Positions 6,316 through 13,343 of a DNA stretch of 40,076 bases are shown here, in pieces (position 1 is the first letter of the stretch; each line of letters begins with the position of its first letter). The translations under genes were made by a program, and so were the position numbers. The notes under the pieces are model-generated. The model was not told where the DNA came from. It did no database searches and saw only the letters and a program-made list of their open reading frames with translations. Source of the DNA: a virus; IMG/VR virus record IMGVR_UViG_3300034104_006466, positions 1-40,076 of that record. One strand, 5' to 3'.

Positions 6316-8178
6316 ATGGGTGCATTATTAGAAAGCGGTCTTGTTGGTAACATTGGGTTAAAACACCTTAAAGTTATCAAAGAAGATACAATCAACAAGT
6401 GGGACAAACTTGGGTTCTTAGAAGGACTAAAAGGTCATATGAAAGAAAACGTTGCTCAGTTATATGAGAACCAAGCGTCATTCTTGATAAACGAAGCGTC
6501 ATCGACTTCTGACAGTGGTTCTTTTGAAACCGTTGTATTTCCTATCGTAAGAAGGGTTTTCTCAAAACTTTTAGCTAACGATATCGTATCGGTACAAGCA
6601 ATGAACTTACCTATCGGTAAATTGTTCTACTTTGTTCCAAAAATCCAAGGTTATTCGGGCGGAACATCACCGAATGATTTGGGATGGTTAGGTCAAAGTG
6701 GTGACCACTACGCTCCGATTGGATCACCTGGTAACTATCCAGGAAATCAAAATGCAGGTTATACTGCAGCGGATGGTACAGGTACTTATAACCCTTATTA
6801 CCAAAAAGATCTTTACGATTTATTTTATGAAGGTGATGAGGCAACATTAAACCCTCCAGGTCTTTTTGACTACTCTAAAGGTAAATGGACAGCAACAACT
6901 GCATCAACAATGACAGTTGCTTGGGATGCTAGTGGGTTTTTAGTACCTACAGGATACACATCATCCGATTATCGTAAAGTAATTTTAGCGATGAGTGGGT
7001 TCTCAAATGCAGGTGCTGGTCAATTGATCGGACCAAATGGTAATACCATGGATACAGAAGAATTCCTTTCAGGCTTGAACATTTTCGGTGCTTACGCTAA
7101 CCCAACAACTTCAAGTCAAGCTCCTGGTAATGGTAACCCTTACCTTTTCAGAGTGGTGACTCAAAAGTACGGTAAAGGTATCGTTCAATACGGTTCACAA
7201 ACCAACACTACTTGGCCGATTGGTAACAATTCGGGTGGTGCTTACAATAATGTTTGTGACGCGAATGGTATTATTTATTTGGAAGTTGATTTACAACAAC
7301 CTGTATGTATTTCTTGTGGACAAACAACACCTGATGGTTACACAGGATCAACATTTGCTTCAACAGCTACAACCAACAACGCCTTTATCGCGATTTACAG
7401 AGTTTATAAAGAACTTGAATTCGAAGATCAAATCGGTGAGGTTTCTTTCGATTTAGAATCAGTTACAGTATCTGTAACAGAACGTAAATTGAGAGCACAA
7501 TGGTCTCCTGAACTTGCTCAAGACGTTTCAGCGTTCCACAACATTGATGCAGAAGCTGAGCTTACAGCTCTTCTTTCTGAACAAGTTGCCGCTGAAATCG
7601 ACAGAGAAATTTTGAGAGATTTGAGAAAAGGTGCTGCTTGGAACTTGAGATGGGATTACAACGGTTGGAAGAGATTGGCTTCTACAGGAACTACTCCTTA
7701 TACTCAGAAAGATTGGAACCAAACCCTTATTACCGCTATCAACCAATTGTCGGCACAAATCCATAAGTCGACATTAAGAGGTGGTGCTAACTGGATCGTT
7801 TGTTCTTCTGAGATTTCAGCGATCTTTGATGATTTGGAATATTTCCACGTATCAAACGCTGCTCCTGAGCAAGATCAATACAACATGGGTATTGAGAGAA
7901 TTGGTACACTATCCGGTAGATATCAGGTTTACAGAGATCCATATTTCCCACCAAACCAACTTATCATCGGTCACAAAGGTACTTCATTGTTAGACACAGG
8001 TTACATTTACGCTCCGTATGTACCTCTACAATTGACACCTACTATGTACAATCCGTTCAACTTTACACCTATCAAAGGTATAATGACAAGATACGCTAAG
8101 AAAATGGTTAACAACCGTTTCTATGGTCGTGTGACTTGTGACGGTATCCGTACTTTCGATTTGAGAGAATTACGTTAA
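6316..8178 (+). CDS. 23: Major capsid protein precursor (gp23-like)
   Basis: This is the T4-type HK97-fold capsid protein that forms the head hexamers. The 620-residue product is about 100 residues longer than T4 gp23 (521). The extra length is probably in the Gly/Asn/Tyr-rich region at about residues 110-260. The N-terminal propeptide ends in SFLINE/ASSTSD, a good (L/I)-x-E site for the gp21-like protease, giving cleavage after Glu60 (T4: after Glu65). Conserved segments include LERAQWSPELAQD-type sequence (here LRAQWSPELAQD), AAEIDREILRDLRKGA and RGGANWIVCSS. The start follows an A-rich leader (TAAATAAAAAAAA) without Shine-Dalgarno. An intrinsic terminator lies 18 nt after the stop. Confidence 0.96.
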   Translation: MGALLESGLVGNIGLKHLKVIKEDTINKWDKLGFLEGLKGHMKENVAQLYENQASFLINEASSTSDSGSFETVVFPIVRRVFSKLLANDIVSVQAMNLPIGKLFYFVPKIQGYSGGTSPNDLGWLGQSGDHYAPIGSPGNYPGNQNAGYTAADGTGTYNPYYQKDLYDLFYEGDEATLNPPGLFDYSKGKWTATTASTMTVAWDASGFLVPTGYTSSDYRKVILAMSGFSNAGAGQLIGPNGNTMDTEEFLSGLNIFGAYANPTTSSQAPGNGNPYLFRVVTQKYGKGIVQYGSQTNTTWPIGNNSGGAYNNVCDANGIIYLEVDLQQPVCISCGQTTPDGYTGSTFASTATTNNAFIAIYRVYKELEFEDQIGEVSFDLESVTVSVTERKLRAQWSPELAQDVSAFHNIDAEAELTALLSEQVAAEIDREILRDLRKGAAWNLRWDYNGWKRLASTGTTPYTQKDWNQTLITAINQLSAQIHKSTLRGGANWIVCSSEISAIFDDLEYFHVSNAAPEQDQYNMGIERIGTLSGRYQVYRDPYFPPNQLIIGHKGTSLLDTGYIYAPYVPLQLTPTMYNPFNFTPIKGIMTRYAKKMVNNRFYGRVTCDGIRTFDLRELR

Positions 8179-8196
8179 TCTTCTCAATGGTAATTG

Positions 8197-8229
8197 AAAA
8201 GGGGACAAGAAATTGTCCCCTTTTTTTTT
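8197..8229 (+). terminator. Strong terminator after the capsid gene, partly bidirectional
   Basis: A perfect stem, AAAAGGGGACAA with TTGTCCCCTTTT, closes on a GAAA tetraloop (8209-8212) and is followed by nine T residues (8221-8229). The A run on the left gives a shorter T tract for the opposite strand, so it could also serve the convergent minus-strand gene ending at 8228. Confidence 0.92.
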
Positions 8230-8467
8230 AGGTTTCAGATTTTGGGGAGGATAGAATGAGAATTCTTAAAGATTTAGATATAACTTCACTTTCTTTTAGT
8301 GAAAATACTCCATTTATGTGAGCATAATTCAGGGCTTGTTGAATACAATAAGCCGCTTGGGCAGAATTAATTTCATCAATAAATTTTGACAAATTTTCTT
8401 CCGAGTCATAATTTATGGAACCAAATAAAGTTCCTAAAATTTTTGAATTTTGTTGTTCATTTTCCAT
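8228..8467 (-). CDS. Uncharacterised 79-residue protein
   Basis: No family recognised. From the ATG at 8467 (MENEQQNSKILG) the product has an acidic N-terminus, a helix with SAQAAYCIQQALNYAHINGV and a C-terminal helix ending in a Ser/Pro-rich tail. A longer version starting at 8494 would extend across the start region of the divergent gene at 8502 and is less likely. The stop lies inside the T tract of the capsid-gene terminator, so the two convergent units share that signal. Confidence 0.55.
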   Translation of the reverse strand: MENEQQNSKILGTLFGSINYDSEENLSKFIDEINSAQAAYCIQQALNYAHINGVFSLKESEVISKSLRILILSSPKSET

Positions 8468-8475
8468 ACGCAAGG

Positions 8476-8482
8476 TATTTAT
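8476..8482 (+). promoter_or_regulatory. Putative late promoter motif TATTTAT before the 8502 gene
   Basis: GTATTTAT lies 19 nt upstream of the ATG at 8502, in the 34-nt spacer between divergent genes, and is oriented for the plus-strand gene. Confidence 0.35.
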
Positions 8483-8501
8483 GGTAAGATACACAAAAAA
8501 A

Positions 8502-9080
8502 ATGAATAATCAACTCAGGGAGGATTTAGCTGTTTGGTTCGGAACCAAAAAGAAAAAAAAGGGAACCAAACAACCACAAGGACCTTGGGTTAATATTTGT
8601 AGAAAAAAAGAGGGTGGTGGACATCCACCATGTGGGAGAGGAGATACTGACAAAGGTGCGTATCCGAAATGTAGAGCTAAAGGAGTCGCATCAAGAATGA
8701 CTGACGCTCAAAAGAAAACCGCATGTCAACAAAAAAGAACTGCAGAAAAAAAAGACACACAATCAGGTAAAGGTCAAAAACCTGTATACACATCATATAA
8801 ACCCAAAAAAACTAAAAAAAATGAGGCTATGAGAGCCATGATTAAAAATCTTCTGCAGGAAACAATAAATAGAAAACAAATGCTTGAATTAGGGACTTTA
8901 GTAGAATTGGAACATACTAAAAATCCTACCAAGGCCAAAAACATAGCCAAAGATCACTTGGATCAAAATTCTAAATATTATTGTCTTATGTTTAGAATAG
9001 GACTAATTGATGAAAAAGACGCCAAAAAAATGGCCAAAGAAATATGTCCTACGATTCAAGAAAATGAAGAATACCTCTGA
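8502..9080 (+). CDS. Two-module protein: Cys/Lys-rich (DUF5872-like) plus DUF5661-like domain
   Basis: The 192-residue basic protein has two parts. Residues ~15-75 contain PWVNICRKKEGGGHPPCGRG, then YPKCRAKGVASRMTDAQKK, a Cys/Lys/Gly-rich pattern I associate with DUF5872-like proteins of algal viruses and phages. Residues ~125-192 contain LELGTLVELEHTKNPTKAK and DHLDQNSKYYCLMF, matching the 'ELEHT-x-(D/N)-P...IA-x-DHL-x-E...YY' pattern of DUF5661. Both are of unknown function, and both names are from memory. I chose the ATG at 8502 over 8415 because the upstream extension would overlap the divergent gene and has no conserved look. The 3' end overlaps the convergent gene at 9049-9453 by 32 nt. 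Co-expression with virion genes through the motif at 8476 is inference. Confidence 0.65.
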   Translation: MNNQLREDLAVWFGTKKKKKGTKQPQGPWVNICRKKEGGGHPPCGRGDTDKGAYPKCRAKGVASRMTDAQKKTACQQKRTAEKKDTQSGKGQKPVYTSYKPKKTKKNEAMRAMIKNLLQETINRKQMLELGTLVELEHTKNPTKAKNIAKDHLDQNSKYYCLMFRIGLIDEKDAKKMAKEICPTIQENEEYL

Positions 9081-9453
9081 GTGAGTATTTGATATTTTGG
9101 GTTATTTTTTTTTCCATCATAGATCTTTTTAATTCAATTTTTTCATTGAATCTGTCTACGAGTTTGCCGTGTAGAAATTCGTTCATAAATACTGTATAAG
9201 CACAATGGTCATTTACAATATTCACATTAACTGAATCAATAGTGACAAACAAATTTTTGGACTCGTTTTTGATGTACCTTTTATTTGTGATAGGTGTCAT
9301 TAAAAGTTCACTCGATTCATCGTCAATCAAATTCATACAAATTTTGAGAGCAATTATTTCGTAACGAGACTCCATTTTGGGCCTATAATACCTCAGACCT
9401 TGGATATAAATTTTTTTGAAGTACCTTTTGATTTTCAAGTATAATTTTTTCAT
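9049..9453 (-). CDS. Uncharacterised 134-residue protein
   Basis: No family recognised. From the ATG at 9453 the product has a basic N-terminus (MKKLYLKIKRYFKKIYIQG), a helix YEIIALKICMNLIDDESSELL, a strand pair around FVTIDSVNVNIVNDHCAYTVFM and a charged C-terminus. Longer versions of the frame reach into the C-terminal codons of the next gene upstream (9503-10135), so the later start is preferred. The stop overlaps the end of the convergent gene at 8502-9080 by 32 nt. Being last in the minus-strand run, it may be read from the same transcript as the virion genes. Confidence 0.55.
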   Translation of the reverse strand: MKKLYLKIKRYFKKIYIQGLRYYRPKMESRYEIIALKICMNLIDDESSELLMTPITNKRYIKNESKNLFVTIDSVNVNIVNDHCAYTVFMNEFLHGKLVDRFNEKIELKRSMMEKKITQNIKYSLRGILHFLES

Positions 9454-9502
9454 GGTTTGGTTTAGTCCCACAAATATAATAGACTTGACTGAATAATCCA
9501 AA

Positions 9503-10135
9503 TCAACAATAGGGTGGTGAACATCTTTTTTTTCCATCCAAACCTTTAACTTTTCCTTTACATACTTGCACCGCATAGCCGTTAGCGTAGGCACTTGGAT
9601 ATACATCAAATTTTGCTTTTGCTGCCGATTTACCTCTTGCACATAATTTTGTTCCTGTTTTTTTTCGACCTTCTTGAACCTGTAGTTGTTTACTATCTGA
9701 TCTCTCCTCTAAATATTTTATGTACATTTCCAAATCATTCATACCAAAATAATCAATATTATTTTCATTGAACCATTGTAATACTTCTTGCCAACTTATG
9801 TCTTTCTTGATACTTTTAAGACACTCTATTGAACTTTTCATATTGTTAGTCAACATTGGTTGTTCCTGTATCATATTAGTTTCATTGTTGAAATTATTTT
9901 TCATAAAATCATACACTTGGTCAATCGATTCTGTTGATGACGCAACATGATCCTGAGCCCAGTCGTGACCATCATCCAATAGTTGTTCTACCTTATTTCT
10001 ATCATATTTTAACAATTCATTTGCTTGATCCCTAATTTGTTCTAAATTAGAAAAAAACATATATCTGTCTTCTTGTTCTGATACTAATTTTTCTAATAAT
10101 TTATACTGACTTTGGTTTAAAATAATTTTTTTCAT
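9503..10135 (-). CDS. Uncharacterised protein with C-terminal Cys/Lys/Tyr-rich module
   Basis: The 210-residue product starts MKKIILNQSQYKLLEKLVSEQ, an N-terminal motif that I recall from many phage virion-associated or internal proteins. It continues with a long acidic helical region (about 25-150) and ends in a compact basic module of ~45 residues: GTKLCARGKSAAKAKF, then YPSAYANGYAVQVCKGK and a final KKRCSPPYC. The Cys, Lys and Tyr spacing suggests a small metal- or DNA-binding unit, but no function is established. It overlaps the upstream gene by 4 nt (10132-10135), so it is translationally coupled to a virion-type protein. Its module resembles in style, not in sequence, the Cys/Lys-rich part of the protein at 8502-9080. 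Confidence 0.65.
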   Translation of the reverse strand: MKKIILNQSQYKLLEKLVSEQEDRYMFFSNLEQIRDQANELLKYDRNKVEQLLDDGHDWAQDHVASSTESIDQVYDFMKNNFNNETNMIQEQPMLTNNMKSSIECLKSIKKDISWQEVLQWFNENNIDYFGMNDLEMYIKYLEERSDSKQLQVQEGRKKTGTKLCARGKSAAKAKFDVYPSAYANGYAVQVCKGKVKGLDGKKRCSPPYC

Positions 10136-11613
10136 TTTTGGTTTACTATTTGAAAAGTTAATTGTCTTTTATAAGTATCTTTTTGTCCAGAAGTATTCAC
10201 TTTGATGTCAACGTAATATTCATTGGGTATTTTATCTCTTGTGTCGAAAATAAAATAATACTCGTTAGGTGTTCGGTTTATAGGTGTCCACCCTTGAACT
10301 TCTACTTCTGTTTGTCCTTCTCTTACATATACTCGGTACTGAGCTTCTATGTTTTGTAAAACATATGCACTTGAATATGCTTGTTTTATTACCACCATCA
10401 CTTTTCGTATATCGGTATTTACAATTTTTTCATTTTGTTTGATACCACTAAAATCAAACCCATACAATAATGGGTCTTTAGACACACTACCAATCTGATA
10501 AAATGCCGAGGAGGATTGTAAAACAAATTGGTTTTCAACATCATCAAGATTATTACCTTGCGCGATAATATTTGTCCATTTATCTGTAAATTGACAAGGA
10601 GTATTGTAACCCGATAAAGGTGGAATTACAACCTCATAAACACCTTTGGTGACCAAACAAGTAGTCAAACCTGTATAACCTGCTATGGGTTCATCATCAG
10701 GGTCCAAAATGTCTACAATTGGATTTTGATTTAAATTTAGATAATCACCATTCGCAAAAATATACAAGTACAATTTATTTGTTCTACCTTGTACAAAGGT
10801 GACTCGATTGTCTTCAATCAAATCATCAAATGTGGTTTGTAAGAATGGTTGATAGAATGTTTGTGTATGTCTTGTAAAAAACCCCACAGAATACGTTACG
10901 GTGAGTCCTGTGATGTTTTCTATTTGAGGGACGTATGCAATCCCCCAACCCGTAGAACCTGTCGTAGAACCCGTTATAATCGAATTTATTTCGTGGGTCA
11001 TATCAAAATTGATATCTTCGTTTCCAAATTCAAAGTGTTGAGTATCAACAATAGTCAAAGCAGAATAATTTAATCCTGTATTACCCGTACTAGTATTGTC
11101 GTTACTGTAAATGCCAGGCAAAGACCAATTTGTAATTGTGGTTGTTTGATACCAATTTGATGGTCTTGTAGAAAAATTCTTATTGTAACCCCAACTATCT
11201 AATGCGGGCGTATCCACATAATCGTATCCAACACCTTCATCCCAAGTTTGTGTGTTCCCTGTTGACCCAGAAGATTTTGGTATTCTGAAAAGAATTAAGT
11301 CAAATGAAGTTGCTCTTATCGATTGATCGGAAGCTTCTGTATTAAGAAGATCGATATCAAAACTTGAAGTGTTGGTCATCTTCAAGGTGTGGGTCATAGC
11401 GGATGTACAACCTGTGGATATAACACCTGAAGCTATGTTTTCTAATAATGGATCAAGATCTAAATCAAAGATAAACCTTGTAAAACCATTTGGGGCTGTT
11501 GTTTGAAGACTCGTACCATAAAATAATTGCATTACGGGGTTTCTACCCGTATTTACAAAACTAGTCTTTTGTATGGTATTATTTTTTGAAAAATAGGAAC
11601 GGAAAATTGACAT
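10132..11613 (-). CDS. Beta-rich virion-type structural protein, unassigned
   Basis: The 493-residue product is rich in Thr, Asn, Gly and aromatic residues, with few Lys, and looks like consecutive beta-sandwich domains. Residues ~45-285 resemble DNRLRE-type adhesion or structural modules: an aspartate/serine-rich strand run (SFDLILFRIPKSSG), then WDEGVGYDY and a final FFTRHTQTFYQPFLQTTFDD. Residues ~290-493 look like immunoglobulin-like domains with alternating hydrophobics (YRVYVREGQTEVEVQGW). A baseplate, tail-fibre or neck role is likely from its place beside the gp5-like gene but is not proven. A TATTTAT motif lies 14 nt upstream, in a 21-nt spacer. Confidence 0.6.
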   Translation of the reverse strand: MSIFRSYFSKNNTIQKTSFVNTGRNPVMQLFYGTSLQTTAPNGFTRFIFDLDLDPLLENIASGVISTGCTSAMTHTLKMTNTSSFDIDLLNTEASDQSIRATSFDLILFRIPKSSGSTGNTQTWDEGVGYDYVDTPALDSWGYNKNFSTRPSNWYQTTTITNWSLPGIYSNDNTSTGNTGLNYSALTIVDTQHFEFGNEDINFDMTHEINSIITGSTTGSTGWGIAYVPQIENITGLTVTYSVGFFTRHTQTFYQPFLQTTFDDLIEDNRVTFVQGRTNKLYLYIFANGDYLNLNQNPIVDILDPDDEPIAGYTGLTTCLVTKGVYEVVIPPLSGYNTPCQFTDKWTNIIAQGNNLDDVENQFVLQSSSAFYQIGSVSKDPLLYGFDFSGIKQNEKIVNTDIRKVMVVIKQAYSSAYVLQNIEAQYRVYVREGQTEVEVQGWTPINRTPNEYYFIFDTRDKIPNEYYVDIKVNTSGQKDTYKRQLTFQIVNQK

Positions 11614-11627
11614 TCATAGATTTTATT

Positions 11628-11634
11628 ATAAATA
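11628..11634 (-). promoter_or_regulatory. Putative late promoter motif TATTTAT before the 11613 gene
   Basis: On the minus strand GATATTTATAAT fills most of the 21-nt gap between the stop at 11635 and the ATG at 11613, 14 nt from the start. Confidence 0.37.
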
Positions 11635-13128
11635 TCAATTTATTCGGATATTTTCATTAAGAGTTCTAAATCTCCATGGAAAAGAAAATAAATCTGATTT
11701 TTTGTCACCGGCCCAAGTGAGCGATGATGGTGGTAAATTAGCATGTGAATGTACGTGGTTTTGTAAAAAACTTGATATTTTTTCCAAATAATCAAATAAT
11801 ATATCACCTCTTACCATTGCATACGTGTTAGGTAAAACGTTTTCTTGTAACTGTTGTTGTGTAATCCCCATCATAGTATTTGGGTTAGGGGATAATTTTG
11901 GATCAAAAACTATGTTCCCCGTTCTGTGAGACATCATTACTAAGGTATCTGCCGCACTCATCATAAACGTACCAAAAGATGCCTCAACTGTTTTTGGGGT
12001 AATAGTTTCTACAGATATTTTAAATGGTTTACCGATGACACCTTTAGAACTGACAAGTGCAAACGAGTATCCTTTTGGACCTTGTCCTGGATTTAAAGTT
12101 ATACCACCAATAAATTTAGCCGCGTTAGAAAAAACCACAGGATCGTCAACATTCGAACCAGGTTTGAGTATTTCTCTTACCGTTGAACTTGGTCTGTATA
12201 CAAACGGAAATCTATCATTTCCAAGTGTAACTCCATTTGTAGTAGAGCCTTCATTTACTTGATTGATAAATGAATTAATTGATTGAATTACATTTTCTGA
12301 ACTTAGTCCAAAAAATTGTTGAGAATCTATAACGAATCTACTGTCATTTAGATCAGTTTCATAATTAATATTATCAGTTAATGTTTTTTGCGATGGTCTA
12401 AGTTTATACAAAATAATATCACCAGTGAACGCATTTTGTACATTGTCTAAATTATAAACATTCCACTCAATCAGATAGTTTGTTTGTTCATTGACAACAT
12501 TAGTTGTAATTAAATCTTGTGATTTTAACTCGACAAATTTTGTATCAAAACTAGATACTTGAATGTATGCTCGTTTTTCGTTTGCTAAAGGTCTAGTTTT
12601 GGGATTTAAATTTAAAGTTTTTCCAGCTCTTATAAGAACGCTATCTAGTTTTACAATAACATCAGATGTCCCTCTTCCTAAAATTGAAACATCACTCAGT
12701 TCAGGAAACACACCAAAAGTTTGTGTAGGTTTTATTATTTGTCCAGATTTATCTTTTAAAGCTAAATTAGTTTTGATTCTATACCCGAGTGATGTATTCT
12801 TAGCGGAAGCTTGCCCATTTTCAAACTTTAATGTCATAGGACTTGAATATGCTCCCTGTACGTAATACGCATCTTGAAACCTTCTTTCACTATTTTGTAA
12901 TATAACACTTATCCTTTCCCCAACAGCGGGAACCTGTGAAATAAACATAGGTAATAGTGGTAAAACCACGAAAGGATCCTTTTCAGTGAATTCATCCTTA
13001 CCTTCTTGAAAATTATATCCCTCTAATACAGATTCTACGTTTTGGTCAAATGGGTAGGCTCTAACCCTACCGAGCATCATAGGGTCCTGATTGTTAATAA
13101 CAGTCGCAGGATATAATACTTTACTCAT
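11635..13128 (-). CDS. 5: Baseplate hub / central spike protein (gp5-like OB fold)
   Basis: The 497-residue product has an N-terminal region (about 5-105) with the gp5/VgrG OB-fold pattern: YPATVINNQDPMMLGRVRAYP, then DPFVVLPLLPMFISQVPAVG and GERISVILQN. In T4, gp5 sits at the baseplate centre and pierces the outer membrane. The T4 protein also has a lysozyme domain and a triple beta-helix; neither is evident here. The middle (about 110-430) is beta-rich with asparagine-containing strands, and the C-terminus has LQNHVHSHANLPP. It follows the 73-residue gene with an 8-nt overlap (start at 13128, that stop at 13121). The assignment to gp5 is by the OB-type pattern and neighbourhood; confidence is moderate for the exact homologue. 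Confidence 0.7.
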   Translation of the reverse strand: MSKVLYPATVINNQDPMMLGRVRAYPFDQNVESVLEGYNFQEGKDEFTEKDPFVVLPLLPMFISQVPAVGERISVILQNSERRFQDAYYVQGAYSSPMTLKFENGQASAKNTSLGYRIKTNLALKDKSGQIIKPTQTFGVFPELSDVSILGRGTSDVIVKLDSVLIRAGKTLNLNPKTRPLANEKRAYIQVSSFDTKFVELKSQDLITTNVVNEQTNYLIEWNVYNLDNVQNAFTGDIILYKLRPSQKTLTDNINYETDLNDSRFVIDSQQFFGLSSENVIQSINSFINQVNEGSTTNGVTLGNDRFPFVYRPSSTVREILKPGSNVDDPVVFSNAAKFIGGITLNPGQGPKGYSFALVSSKGVIGKPFKISVETITPKTVEASFGTFMMSAADTLVMMSHRTGNIVFDPKLSPNPNTMMGITQQQLQENVLPNTYAMVRGDILFDYLEKISSFLQNHVHSHANLPPSSLTWAGDKKSDLFSFPWRFRTLNENIRIN

Positions 13129-13342
13129 AATTGTTTCTCAAATTATATTCGCTTAGTACTTTATTGTATAGATTTTCAACATTATCTAAATGTAAGGATA
13201 GATTTATAATCATTTGTTTTGTTTCTTCAAAATCTTCCGATAGAAAATCCATGGCTTGAATTAATTCACTATTACCACTAGATTTTATTTCTGTGATAAT
13301 ACTATTTAATTTATCAATATCTATTTTTGAGGAGTTAATCAT
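13121..13342 (-). CDS. Small coiled-coil protein
   Basis: The 73-residue acidic product is helical, with a long heptad-like run (IQAMDFLSEDFEETKQMI and the following segment to LYNKVLSEYN). No family recognised. It sits in tight series between the 694-residue protein (1-nt gap) and the gp5-like gene (8-nt overlap), which points to a chaperone-like or structural partner of one of them. Confidence 0.6.
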   Translation of the reverse strand: MINSSKIDIDKLNSIITEIKSSGNSELIQAMDFLSEDFEETKQMIINLSLHLDNVENLYNKVLSEYNLRNNYE

Positions 13343-13343
13343 A

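Noticed and set aside
8415-8501. Upstream extension of the 8502 gene
   Set aside because: It overlaps the divergent gene start and the TATTTAT motif; the ATG at 8502 gives a normal N-terminus.
9186-9192. ATAAATA/TATTTAT copies inside coding regions, for example here and near 16076 and 24990
   Set aside because: Inside genes and away from starts; expected by chance in an A/T-rich genome.
9454-9642. Upstream extension of the 9049-9453 gene
   Set aside because: It runs over the C-terminal codons of the Cys/Lys-rich module of the neighbouring gene; the ATG at 9453 avoids this.
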